This document shows, piece after piece, positions 12,001 to 23,570 of a DNA stretch of 64,000 nucleotides; the stretch's first letter is position 1; each line of letters opens with the position of its first letter. This DNA is from Pseudocercospora fijiensis CIRAD86. Lineage: Eukaryota; Ascomycota; Dothideomycetes; Mycosphaerellales; Mycosphaerellaceae. The stretch spans positions 124,001 through 188,000 of the forward strand of contig NW_006921532.1 of NCBI RefSeq assembly GCF_000340215.1, given 5' to 3'. The translations under genes and the position numbers were made by a program. The notes below the pieces were generated by a model. The model made no database searches and was not told the origin of the DNA. It worked only from the letters and a program-made list of their open reading frames with translations.

Positions 12001-12450
12001 TACGAATCGCCCTACGTTTGTTAATCTTATCTGCCTGCGAACGCTGCCGCTATATAGGTTAAATGCCGATTATATAGTCGCATTCCTTAAATGTAAGTAC
12101 TCCTTTTCTCTAGTCTACGACCGGGTTATACTTTCTTAACTAAGGTATACCTAATACAATGTTATAACTAGCTATATTAGTAACATCTAAGACAATCTCC
12201 TCGTAGTGCTATTAGATAGCTAGTAGTAACGGTATCGTTTCTCGTTCTATACTAGGTAGCGGTAACCTATCTACTACTATGAGTTTATACGCTCCTTCTC
12301 TTCTACTTCGGGTTGCGATCCCTCGGCTTTTAACGAATAATTCGGAGGCAAAGTTCCCGCTCGCTCTAGAATCTATTAATGCACTCGTCGGGTGCCCGTT
12401 AACGATAACTTTTATACGGAAGACTGCTATTAATGCTTAAGCGCTTTCGG
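9060..12450 (-). pseudogene. pol: Gypsy pol: protease, RT, RNase H, integrase, chromodomain
   Basis: Nearly continuous frame, broken only by TAG/TAA. The protease motif is near 12390 (ALIDSRASGNF; the usual Asp-Ser/Thr-Gly is now Asp-Ser-Arg, explained by TGG-to-TAG across the codon boundary). RT core: VDFRRLNDIT near 11560, then YIDDIL at 11264-11281 (catalytic Asp pair intact). RNase H: EIDASDRAIGAYL near 10830, ADALSRR near 10490. Integrase: degraded HHCC region near 10330-10170 (KKCLQCWRNK), first Asp in TIDFI (about 10077), second in TDRDK (about 9880), Glu in TEVKNQALE (about 9770). The C-terminal chromodomain (FEVEKILD, then KYLIK, near 9210-9075) reads in frame with integrase. In the family the chromodomain binds modified histone tails and steers insertion. 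Inactive through premature stops. Confidence 0.92.
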
Positions 12451-12479
12451 TATTAAGGAACTCTCTTAGAACGCTCTAA

Positions 12480-14378
12480 TCTAGAGAGTTGGTCCGTTTC
12501 CCGACTAATTAGTAGCCTAACGTTGTTCTAACTAGTTACGGATCCGTAGTCCTACCGTTCGTGCTTCTTCGGCATATAATTTTTCCTCGAGGGTATCGTT
12601 ATATATATCTTATCCCTACGCTACTATAGCCTTTCGGTATTGCTAATTTAATCGCTAGACCGTCTAACGTATATCTTAAGTAATAATCGTCCTTTCGTCG
12701 GGTAGGACGTATCCGTAGGGCGTAATTATACTTCCTATCGGTACTCGCTCCGTAATAAAGTTATAGTACGTATAGTCTATAGGTATCCGGGGGTAATTCT
12801 AGAATTTTGCCCGTAAGCTTATCTAGAAATAATTAAATTAGATAGGATCGACCCTCCGTTGTCCGTTAACCTTTAGAAACATTTCCTCGTATTTGCGTAC
12901 TAGATGCAAGGCGATTGTTCGCGCTACTATAGGTGTATCTATTATAAATGTAAGGATCGTATCGTCGTAATCCCGAATTCGTCTTTACTTTCTTTATTCG
13001 GAGTTTCTTCCTCGGTATCTAGACTTCCTTCTAAATCTTCTTACTATTCCTCCTCTTGCTAAGGGGACTCCGGTACTTCTAGGATAGCTCCTAACTCCTC
13101 CCCGGGAGGCAATAAAGCTTCCGGATCTCGGTTTTCTTTATCGTCGGTATCTAAGCAAGATTCATTAATTGTTTCTTCTTCTAACTAGGATTTCGTATCT
13201 TCTCGTACGAGTCGCCTAATCTAAGGGAAAAATCCTGCTTCTACTTTAGTAGAATAATGAATTTAGTATTAGTCGTCGTAATAGAATCTCTAGTAAAGGG
13301 TTCTATATACGGGTTCTTATCGTCGTACTATTATATAGATTTGTCGTAGCTCTTTCTTTACGACCTCTACGTAGGTCCTCGGCGCGTTATTAATAGAGTA
13401 TAGCTCTACTACTATTCGGTAGCCTTCTCTGCCCGAGTCCTTTCGTTGTATTATATTGAACTGTTCGCGTCGCACTATATTCTTGCCGCGGCAGTTCCGT
13501 GCTATATAGCCTTCCTTGCTATACGTATAGTAAGTTAATCTTCCTGCTTTCTTAGGCGAACTCTTGCCTTTTCTTCCTTTAATTACTCGACCCTTCTAAA
13601 TAGCGTCTAGCTCTATTAGTTGCGTACCGTAGTAGTTGTTCCCTTTTAGTTTATCGTAGGTACTATAGTTTCGTCTGTTATCGTATCTAGGAGTGTAACT
13701 AGCTTTTCTAGAAGTCTTAGAATCGTAACGTCGTTCTAAAGCTCGTTCGTAAAGCCTATCGTCGAGATCGATCGTAACCTTAACTAATGTTCCTATATCA
13801 TCTATTTTTCTACCGTTGCGTATAAGCTCGTCTTTAACGTTATCCTTAAGACCTCGCCGATACATTGTTATAAGAGCTTCGTCGTCCTAATCCGTAAGTT
13901 AGGCGTATTCCTGAAATTTAGCGGCGTAATCGGCATATAACCCCTTCTAAGTTAAGTGTTAGATAACCCTAACTGCGGTAGCAACTTCGTTAGAAGATCT
14001 AAAGACCTTCTTTATCGTACGCTTAAGATTTTCGTAGCTTGCGAAGATTCTATCCGAATTGTCGGTCCCGTTGCTATCTAGATAGGTCCTAAGAAATGGT
14101 TTAACCTAATGCTAAGCCCTGCCTCGTATAAACGTCGTTGCGAAGACTAGCTTTAAGTTATCTTAAACCTAGTTAAACATAAAATATATATCTATCTAGC
14201 TAACCTAGGTATCGAACTTGTCTCGGTCGCCGTAATAAAAGTCTAGCTTTCCGATCTTAAGAGAATCGTTTCCGGCATAGGTTCCTAGTGCATTGCTAGC
14301 ACTAGAGGTAGTACGTCGAGTACTGCCTATCTCGCTAGGGGCGGGAGTTCCCCTTCCGACTTGTAATAAGGCACTTAT
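12480..14378 (-). pseudogene. gag: Gypsy gag (capsid and zinc knuckle)
   Basis: Starts 17 bp inside the 5' LTR at an ATA that replaces ATG (14376-14378; reads as M-S-A-L-L-Q). The capsid part has the usual retrotransposon Gag pattern (KLDFYYGDRDKFDTQ near 14230, ATTFIRGRAQHQVKPFL near 14120). Around 13865-13596 the conserved C-terminal capsid segment RRGLKDNVKDELIRNGRKID is open. A zinc knuckle near 13540-13470 now reads YYTYSKEGYIARNC: two Cys and one His have become Tyr, the exact outcome of TG-to-TA and CA-to-TA. The downstream part to about 12480 is acidic, with frame changes before the protease. It would form the virus-like particle that packages the element RNA. Confidence 0.88.
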
Positions 14379-14395
14379 CTTAAGAGCGTTTAAAG
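14379..14395 (-). other. Primer-binding region of the Gypsy element
   Basis: Only 17 bp (minus strand CTTTAAACGCTCTTAAG) separate the 5' LTR from gag. It does not start with TGG, the usual complement of a tRNA CCA end, so the primer is not evident; a tRNA-internal primer or self-priming are alternatives. Confidence 0.4.
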
Positions 14396-14741
14396 TGTTA
14401 CGGTTACTCGCGACAGATCGTTAAGTGACTTCTTATTACGTGCAAGCCGAGGCTTCTTTAGAGAGGCTAACATAAGCGGGAGGCAGAGACAGAATAATTG
14501 GTATAAAGGTAATTCTAATTAGTAAGTAGGTAATATAAGTTGAACGCCTCGAGCTATAAGGGCATTCCGGCGTTCCTAAATATAAAGGAGACATCTTGTC
14601 TATAGTCGTAAGCGACGTAAGCGACGCTATCGCTCTCGACCGCTCCTATCGCTCCTAGTAAGATAGAGCGACAGCTTAGCCTACTAGTCTTAGCGTCGCT
14701 CTAAGATTATGTAAGGACTCTAACCAATCAGATCCGTAATA
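14396..14741 (-). repeat. Right LTR (5' LTR of the element)
   Basis: 346 bp, TGTTACGG to CCGTAATA on the plus strand, same length as the left LTR. Retains some CA/TG positions that are TA in the other copy (for example ACGTGC against ATATAC near its start), so the two copies took separate RIP hits. It would hold the element promoter. Confidence 0.95.
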
Positions 14742-14746
14742 GTAGT
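14742..14746. repeat. Target-site duplication GTAGT (right)
   Basis: Exact copy of 7840-7844 directly after the right LTR. Confidence 0.95.
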
Positions 14747-17700
14747 GTCTTAGAGATCCTAGAAGAATATATTAAGCAGCTAGCGGGGGTTCCTAAGTAC
14801 CCTAGTTCGGCCGTATACGGTATTAATCCTAGGCTTTACGATAGCTACCGACGCGATATCGTTATAGTAGAACATAATGTCGTTAGCTAATCGGCTATAA
14901 TCCGCTTCTTATATATTACGCTTTCGGACGGCCTCCTAGAAGTCCTACCGAAATTAATAGAGAGTTTCGTATAGAGCTATATTAAGGAGGAAGTCGTAGA
15001 TCTTAGCGCTAGCCTAGGTAGGTCTTCGCGTTATTTGATTGTAGCACTATTAGACGCGTGCTAAAGTGTTTGTTCCGGCCTCTACCGCCTACGCTCGCCT
15101 TATAAAGGCAGCCTGAATTCGCGTAGCCGAGACCGTAACGAGATTCTTTAGGGATAGATAAAAGGTAAGATTCTCCTAGTTACAAATCGGACTAAACTAG
15201 CTAAAGCTATACTTAGGCATCGTAGCTCCGAACCCTGCGCTATAGCGCTCGGGATTCTTCCGGGTAGGATACGCCTATAGGTTACGATAGTCTTTGCTAG
15301 AGAAGTTAGGCGCAATCGGCATCGTACGAATAGCGTCTATAATTAGCAGTATAAACCTGCTCTTATCCGGGCTCGGAAACCCCTTCGTCCGAGATTCGGC
15401 ATCCTCTAGAACGGCGTAGAGTCGATTAGTTCTATACCTTCCGAAATTCAGCTACTCCTTAGTATCGATAGACTAGTAAGGGATAAAGGCGAGTATGCTA
15501 AATTATAGGCGTAAGGGGAGATATTAAATAACGCGTTCTTGCTCTTCGGCAACGAGCATAAGTTTATAGAACGCTTCCTAAGTTAGGCGGTATTCTTTAC
15601 GGGCTAGTATATTCTAATGCGTATATTCTCGGCTATCGTAGACCCGAAGCTTAGACTACGTATAGTCCTATAGTATCTAGTCTATCTAATTAGTAGCTCT
15701 TCCTAGTTTGCTTAGGTTGACTCTACCCCTCCTACCGGCCGCAAACTAGTCGAATCGCTCGTAAGAGAACGGGAAGTTCTTTCGAATATCTAACTAACAT
15801 TTGCTTTAAGCGTAGAACTAGATATATAGACACCCCTAGGAGCCGAGCAGAGATTTTGCTAAAGGCGTAATAGTTCTATTAGTTAGGTCCCTATAGTGTA
15901 TATAACGATAGAGCTTTACCGTCTTCGGCCTATTGTATGTTAGCGTTTTAGGGAATAAGCGGTTAGCGTAGGCTTTAATATAGCAGGGACGGTAACAAAG
16001 TATACGAGGGGTATCTTCGCAAGCCGTAGTCTCTTTACTAATGTCTATAACGAGAGTTGGAAGATATATAATATCGTACTATTATAGAACTTTGTAGTAG
16101 AACGAACGAAGTTACTCCGACAATCGTATCGAGCGGTAGCTATACTTAGTATTCTTCGCCGAGAAGAAAATTAGCGTCCTTCGAAATTCCGCGAGTCGAT
16201 CGATATAGTTTATACGCTATTCTATTTTAGTCTATAGACGCTCTAAACATTCTTATAGAACGGCGTAAGTAATGTAAGCGTTAGTTTCTCCCGATAACCC
16301 TAACGTCCGTTTGCTTCTAGTAACGGCCTTTGTATTATTAAGAGACACATCGTAAGTAGGGGTAATATCTAGTAGGCTGCTTTGTAGTAGTACCTCTCTT
16401 AGCGATAGATAGAGTACGAGATCGTAAAAATCACGAGATTTAGCATCGGTAAGATAGGTTAACGGCCGTAGCTTTTGAGTATAAATAAGATAGATATTAG
16501 TTCTACCGTACTCGGATTAGAACGTTGCAAACAGCTAGTAACAATATCGAGTAATATCGACTTAGTCGAAGTTTCTAGGCTAGACCCCTTAGATGCTAGG
16601 ATTTAGGTAGAGCTCCTTTGTAATCTACCGTCCCTTAGGAGGGATTTAGTTGATATGTAGTACCTGTCTAAAGGCCGTAAGAGAGCTCGGGAAGCCTATA
16701 TAAGAATTATTGTCGTAGGTAATAGGAGGGGCGGAAGCAGATAGGGTATTTAGCTTATATAATTAATAAATACAAAGATACCGAGGCTCTTCGTAGGTAG
16801 CTCTAGAATGTAAACGACCTTCGATATGTTTCCGAAGCGATTAGGGTAAGAGACTAGGACTAGTCTCTCCTTTACGGCGTTCTAAGAGTTAAGAACTAGT
16901 AAGGACGTATAGCGTACCCTCGACGGTCTCTAGTTGTTTTAAAGAATAGTGTTATACTCCGCTCCGATCGAAATCTACCCTATAGGCGTCGAGAGATTGT
17001 TCGTATACTAACTAAGTATACCCCTAGAACTGCTGTAATTGCCTATATAACATTAAAGCTAGCTCCTCCCGCTCTCGAGTATAGTCGAAGTCCTTAATCG
17101 CCTACCTCTCTAGTCCTTCGGCTGTATCCTCGTAAGAGAGGGCCGCTCTCTACCTTGCTTAGTTAAAAGCTCGCTAGATTTGTTAGGTTTAGGGGAGATT
17201 ACGTAGTAGTAGATCGCTAGGTGCCTCGGCAGTTATTACGTATAGCTATACCTCTAGTACTTCGAGGACGAAGTCCTCGAACGAGTTATTAAGACTATCC
17301 TATTCTTCGCGAGTAAGACCGCCTTCGCTAATAGAAACTTAGCGATCTGACAATAGGGTAGGTTCGTCCTATATTAGCGTTCTGTTTAGTACTAAGACGC
17401 TTAGAGATTAATAAATTACGTACTAGAGGCTCGTTATAGGTATTCGCGATACGTTGTTCCCTAGCGCGCTCTACTAGAAGCTAGGGTATTAGTTTATCTT
17501 CCGGATCGTCTACTTTATTTTCTAGATAGTCTGCTCTATCTTCTAGAGAGTCTCCTTTATCTCCCGGATTGTCTACTTCGTCGGAGTCGTAGTTGCTATT
17601 ATCGTAATAGTTCTCGTAGTTATTACTACTAAACCCGTCGATCCCTAAATCGTTATTCTTATCCGGGGTATCGAAAGGAGCTTGCCTAGTAGCAGTAATA

Positions 17701-17834
17701 GGATCGATATAATTAGCCGGCTAGATAGCTAAGTAGTAATTAGAAAGAGTAAAATAGTAGGCTAGGTAGTTATACTAGTAGATTGTACCGTTTGCCTTCG
17801 GCTTAGGCGGTGTCGTTAAATACGGCGTAGACAT
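14742..17834 (-). pseudogene. 5' part of the long unknown gene split by the Gypsy element
   Basis: Begins with a surviving ATG (17832-17834, MSTPYLTTPPKPKANG). After a Tyr/Asn-rich N-terminus comes an acidic stretch with a loose repeat (EVDNPGDKGDSLEDRADYLE, about 17600-17520), then helical segments rich in Arg/Glu/Gln, and the readable frame reaches the insertion site with LLNIFFQDLQDT. Only TAG/TAA interrupt, apart from possible local shifts near 17310. It resumes at 7844 in the same frame. The opposite strand is also rather open, but the start codon and exact frame join favour minus. No family recognised; no helicase, kinase or nuclease motif is evident. Confidence 0.5.
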
Positions 17835-18020
17835 TGTCGATTATTAATTTCCTAGTCTATCGCATTATTAGGAAGGCCTAGTTAAGTAGTAAGGATATAA
17901 CGCGGAATCTTACGTCTCTTTTACGTCGCTTGTTTAGGAGGATATTGATCGTCTATACTTAAAAAGAAAAGTGTTAGAGATTGTATCGGCTTACGTAGAT
18001 AGAACTAGTTAGGAATATCT

Positions 18021-18057
<37 letters not shown>

Positions 18058-18330
18058 CTCGTATAGACTTCAATTACTAACGCAACGCTAAGGCCTCTAA
18101 GGCCTAGGGGCAGACAAGGGAACGATGCTAAACCTTTACTAGGGGCTCTAGGGGTAAGAGGCAGGCCAACCTAGCCGTTAAACCGAGCCCTAGCTAAAAG
18201 CCCGAGCGCTACCCCTAGCTAGCCCGAGCTAAAAGCCCGAGCGCTACCCTAAGCGCTAGCCCTAGCTCCGAGCCCGAGCTACCCCTCCTCTAAGGCGCCC
18301 CACTTTATAGGCTGCTTAGACCTGCTAAGT
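17835..18330. other. Intergenic with microsatellite and CCGAGC-rich repeats
   Basis: Upstream of the gene starting at 17834. Holds a (TA)n run (18023-18052) and a degenerate tandem region (18189-18290) built on AAAGCCCGAGCGCTACCC and variants, where the text AGCTAAAAGCCCGAGCGCTA occurs twice about 40 bp apart. Probably regulatory or simple-sequence DNA; no gene seen. Confidence 0.6.
18023..18052. repeat. (TA)n microsatellite
   Basis: About 15 uninterrupted TA units. Confidence 0.95.
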
Positions 18331-21300
18331 CCTAACTCGTATCTCTTCTAAATCTTTAATAATTCGGTCTTATATAGAACAATATCACAACAAGGCACGA
18401 TACAATATATATACTAGCGGGCTAAGCGAAGCCTACCTAGGCGTACCTATAGGATTATACGTAGCTATAAGATTAACTACAGTTGATGTATATAATCTTT
18501 AATTACAGTTATACCAAATTTAAGCTGTCCGTCTGTATGCTAACCGTGTCTATAACTGTTTATCTTCCTACTAACTATTAATACTTTTAGCTATGTCTTA
18601 ATAGTATCTACCTATTAATATTTTGAATATTTAGTATTATAAGAACGGTTACTAGGTCTACGAACGGTTAGTGTATCTGCAAAGGGTTAGGTTCAGCCTA
18701 TAAATAGTATACTACTCGGTTACTCCGCGGGGGTGCGATTAATATTAGACTTTATATGTTTACTATATACTATGTTATCCTTAGACTCCTAGGGTTCTCG
18801 TAGCCCCGTCGCCCTTCCGCTCCGCTAGTTTTCTATATGTATTAATCTAATACTTCTCGCGCGCGCGTACAATGTCTGCTACTAGTAAACTAGAGTATTA
18901 AAATATATAAACAAACGTTTATAGTACGAGAATTTACAGTTGTATAAGCGCAAAAGTTGGCTATAACTTTAAGTAGCAATATGCCCTAACATTACTTAAT
19001 TTAGTACACTACACGTATGGGCTAAGACTTGTATAGTAAAGAATTAATAAGATAGAGTCTATTGTATACTATATATCTTATAGAAGCCCACTGCTGTTAC
19101 ATAGTTAATATAGTCTAGGTAAGAAATGTATTAATTAAAGTTTATTAAACTAGCTATATACTACTATAACAGAGTAAGTATATTATAGCTTCTTTCTAGA
19201 TATTATATGTAGAGGTATTATACACCTTTAGTAGGAGGCCCCCATTCTACTATGTAAATCAATATCCCTATTTAAGGAACTAACCCAAATCTATTTTTGA
19301 AGTATACCTAGTAAACCTTTACTAGCTAGCTATATAACTAAATAGTTGTAAAAATTGATGTAAATAAATTACACTGTATATTTATACTCTTAGATTATAC
19401 TACTATATAGCTAAGTATACTTAAATACTACAGGTATCTACAGATTAAAGCCTCCCGAGTCCCCTATATTATTCACATTAGGAATCCTATCCGATACTTC
19501 TCGTTATATACTAAGAATACTTTCTATTTAGAAAAAAAAAACAGCAAGTTGTTTCAAATACGCATTCTCTTTTAAGGGTATACAAAGCTCTAATAAACAT
19601 ATATTATAGACTTTTCCTCTACTAAGTATAGCAATAGTAAAGACACACTATATCTATAGTAGTAGCTTACTTACTTAGTAGATAGTTAAAAAGGATATAA
19701 TTAGGATTTACATTAATAAATCCGTATTTCCATCTAAGTTCCCTAATAACGGGTTGCTTCTAAAAAAGTATAGAAATAATACTTTTTTATAAAATAGTAT
19801 TCTTACGTTTAGATTGTAATGCCTTTTTAACATCACTATACCTAAGCTAATATATAACGATTATTGTGTCTAGTATATTGTCTACTAGTAGTATTAATAA
19901 ATATTGAACTTCTAAATTATAGTCTATTATTATTATTAACTAACTTCTTATAATTACTCTCTTAATCTTTAGCTATTATTTTGTGTTTTCCCCCTGCCTA
20001 AATAAGTTAAGTAATAGTATAGAACTTTTAGAACTAAGTATCTAATAGCTAATTCACATTACCGATCTCTTATTGTAGACTTCTCTAATAATACTTTTAT
20101 TGCCTTATAAGGTACGTTAGTATATATCTCGTAGTCCTAGTAGCTAGGTTTTTCAACTTAATAGATTAATGTTTACTATTACAATTAGCTCTACTCGAAA
20201 AACTATTAAAAAATAGCTTTAATCTTTAGCTAATATAGTATACTCTAATAAAATAAATCTAGCTATTTACGTAGCTTACTATATATAACTATACGGATTG
20301 CAATTCTAGCAACACTACAAGAGTAGTTATAAATAGAATATACCTGCACAGTTTTAGGATAATTTTCCTACTAGTAATCTTTTTAAACTCTTATAATTAC
20401 CAACATCTTAGGGTTATATTCGCTATTGCTTTTTAGTCTTGACAGCCCTATAGGGAACATAATTTACTACTAGTATGATTGTTTTTTAAGTTAAATATAT
20501 TAGAACGGCAGATACATTATACTATAGGTATTAGTGCTTAACCCCCCTAATATATAACTCTTAATATAGTATAAAAACTGTATAGTCCGAAAGTTCTAGC
20601 AGGTGTGGTAAGCAGCGCTATATACTATAAGTAGCTTAGACTAAAATGACAGTAGATGTTACTAAAACCAAGGAGCTCTCTATATAACCCCTAAACAATT
20701 AGAGTTTCTTTAATAATTCTCTTTTTTTCTAATTTCTTTAGTATTATATTCTATCTCTTTAGGCAGTAGTATAAATTATAATTATTCTTAGACAGTACTA
20801 AAATAGTAGGGTCGCCTAGTATAATAGTAGTCTTACAAAGCTATAGCTAGATAAGGCGGTAGTTAATAAGGCGTTAAAAACCTGGATTATAGCTAATATC
20901 CTAATATATCGGAAGTCGTAATTAAGTTACCCTTACGGTACCTACTAAGATTATATTACGCGCGGCTATATATATACGCTTATATACTAGTTAAAGTCCT
21001 ACTTAAAGAATAGTTAGAGTCGCCTAGATATGCGATCGTACGGAGATTACGTAACGATAGTTATAGCGAATATCTTGGATATTATAAGTTCTTATCTCTC
21101 TCTTTTTGATATTATAGCATAACTTATAGTATAACTAATATAGTATAACCAAGATAGCATAAGATACTTAAATAACTATTTTAGCACACATAGATTATCT
21201 ATAAGCTATATAGAAACTACTAATCTATCGATCGGTAGCTAGCTAGCTAGGTCGTTGCTTAAATAGCTACCTAGGCTTTAGACAGGTTACTGCCCCTTTA

Positions 21301-22900
21301 GCTAAGTCGGCAATAGATAAAGTCTTATAGATTATTTCACTAATATTGTATTCTGCTAGTATCTAGATATACTTATCGGTAATTATTTAGTATAAAGCTT
21401 CATACTACTATTTAAACGTCGCTATATAGGCCTATTAGTATAGTATAATAGCGTTGTAGGTTCCGAAGCTTGTTAGTCGGTAGGAGTATAAGCTAACTTA
21501 CCTACGTCTATTATAATATTTGTCTTCTACTAGTACTAGGTATTTAAGATAATATAGATAATATAGCAATGTATAAATATAGTATATCTAGTAATAGTTA
21601 TACCTAACGCTTACGCTATACTAGTAGTAGATATTGCGTATACTCTTCTAGGGAGGCTAGATAAACTAATAGACTACTACTAGGTATAGAGCTATTGTTA
21701 GCTTCTAAATACTTATTTCGGACTTAGTAGCAGTATACCTAAGACAAATCTGGTCTTTTTGTTATAGACGCTAAGTTACTAGCTAGTTCTCTAGTATATT
21801 AGCGGTACTTGTAGTGCTTATAACTAGTTGGTAGCTATTACTTATTATTAATTTTGAATTATAAGGCAGATATAAGCCGTTTTAACATACTCTACTAGAC
21901 TTATTAAGTTTATAGGATACTTATTAACTATTATATAGTCTTGGTCTCGCTACTGGTTGTCGCGATGACTATTATTCTTATCCTAGCGAATCTAAGTACA
22001 TATATAAAAGTCGGGTATTTGAGGTGCTTGTAGTAGTAATAAGGGTGTGTTGTATTTTTACGGGCTAACCAGAATAATGGTTAGAATTTGTGGTAAAGTA
22101 TAGGGTTAGGGTTAGTGTAGTATGTCCTATAGAGACTAGGTAGGCTTTGCTACGGGTAGCCTACTTTAATTAATTCTAACCACAATAGTAAGCTTTATAG
22201 TAGAGCTAGCGGTATACCTTTCTTGGCTGTACATAGCGGTTACTAAGTGCTACTAGTAGATAAGGAACTAATCGTAGTCTATATTAGCTAAGTCTCTAGT
22301 CTTGGCGGTACTGTAGCTAATTTACAAGCTAGAGCTCCGCCGCTAGCCTAAGTATTTCTATATACACAAAAGCCTTCTCAATCGCTAGAAGTGTAGTAAG
22401 TGAGACAGCACGCTAAGGGGTAATCGCTAGTAGACGGTATTATATAGGCTATACGACGATGGGACTCTTAATTACATTATATACGGTAGTAAGGCGGTTA
22501 GTAACTAAGAGACCATTAGAAGCTAGCATATATAGCACCTCCTAGTAATAAGACTATATATCGTAACTTACTTAGACTTAAGTAGGCTAAGCGCTTATAC
22601 TTACCTACATAACTAATTGTACCTCTAGCTTCGGTATAATATTGTCTTACTAGTAAAGGGTAGCTTTTCAGCTAGTAGAAGCATTAATAATCTTTGCTTA
22701 GGACGTAGTCTTATAATAGACCCAAGTCTCGCCTTTATACGCATATAGAATAGTCTATTTCGTAATCTCGGAATACTACTTAGGCTCGGGCGGATAGCTA
22801 GGGTTCGGTCTAGTATAGACTTTATTAGTAATATAGTCCTCTTTCTTAGGTATAACAACTATACTACTCTTGCTTTATACTGTATATTAAATAGTACTAA
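18330..22900. other. AT-rich segment of different composition
   Basis: Compared with its flanks, this 4.5-kb stretch has fewer CG and clearly more CA and TG, plus poly-A/T runs such as the A9 near 19535. That is unlike the rest of the window, so it was probably single-copy DNA that escaped most RIP, or an older AT-rich spacer. A minus-strand reading of about 20480-19950 is partly open and one at 22858-22625 (77 codons, ends in Leu/Arg-rich text) is fully open, but neither resembles a family I know. Near 22074-22183 there is a 10-bp inverted repeat (GGTTAGAATT with AATTCTAACC) and a short telomere-like run. Confidence 0.5.
22101..22115 (+). repeat. Short interstitial telomere-like run
   Basis: TAGGGTTAGGGTTAG, two and a half units of the common fungal telomere repeat TTAGGG. 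Too short to call a telomere; it lies between the arms of a 10-bp inverted repeat. Confidence 0.5.
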
Positions 22901-23570
22901 CCTAAGGGTAGTATATTTATAATATTACTAGTAAATGAAATAGGAGGTTTAGTATATATATATATACGAACGTAATATCCTTATAGAGCAGAAATATAGT
23001 ATATTGAATAAGGTATATATCTATATTACCTCCTGACCTAGACTGCTTAGCGCGGTACATTATAAAGCCCCTTAAACCTTCGCATATCGCCCGTAGATAA
23101 TATATAGCTAGAGAAGCGAGGAAAATAAAATTATTAGGGCTGCGCGAGATTTGTTACTCTATAGCACCTCTACGCGACAGACGCGTCTAGAGGAGAGGTT
23201 GCCCCGGTTGCCCCGGTTGCCTATAGCGACGCGCGGCTACTAGTACAAAGTTTCCTGCCTAAAACAAGGGATCCTCTAGCTAGTGTCTCTCCTCCTTTAT
23301 CTAAGCCTTATATAAGGATATACTAATCTTCAAGTTACGAGATTATATATACCCTACTTACTCTTTACGAACCCTACTAAACGGCCTAACGATTTCGACC
23401 TACGACTAGACAGCCGAAAGCCTCGCATCCTACTACCGCTACTAGAATACCCTATAAAGTTAGTCGCACTTCCCTCTATATAGCGAGTCGCGAGAGACAG
23501 CTCCCTTCCCGCATCGTTATCGACCTCGCCCTAACGACCTAACGCGTTTAAATCTAAGATGTCGTACGAC
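22900..23570. other. Intergenic; triple 9-mer repeat
   Basis: Contains GGTTGCCCC repeated almost three times (23197-23221), a rare CpG-poor, RIP-resistant patch, and an inverted CGCGTC-type stretch around 23170-23190. Composition returns to the CG-rich, CA/TG-poor state. No gene seen. Confidence 0.4.

Larger units (their letters stand above)
7845..14741 (-). mobile_element. Complete Ty3/Gypsy LTR retrotransposon (chromovirus), RIP-inactivated
   Basis: A 6897-bp element bounded by two 346-bp LTRs and a 5-bp target duplication. Transcription sense is minus: polypurine tract beside the left LTR, gag beside the right LTR. Read in order on the minus strand: gag with a degenerate zinc knuckle, aspartic protease, reverse transcriptase (YIDDIL at 11264-11281), RNase H (ending ADALSRR), integrase with zinc-binding and DDE parts, then a chromodomain, which places it among the chromoviruses. 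The stretch between chromodomain and 3' LTR holds an extra ORF in the opposite sense. LTR differences seem to be few and mainly C/T and G/A, so the insertion is fairly young and mutated after insertion. It sits inside an older gene (7.0-17.8 kb). Confidence 0.95.

Noticed and set aside
14742..17834. Plus-strand gene over the same stretch
   Set aside because: It is also fairly open, but the minus strand has an ATG start and a frame that joins exactly across the Gypsy insertion.
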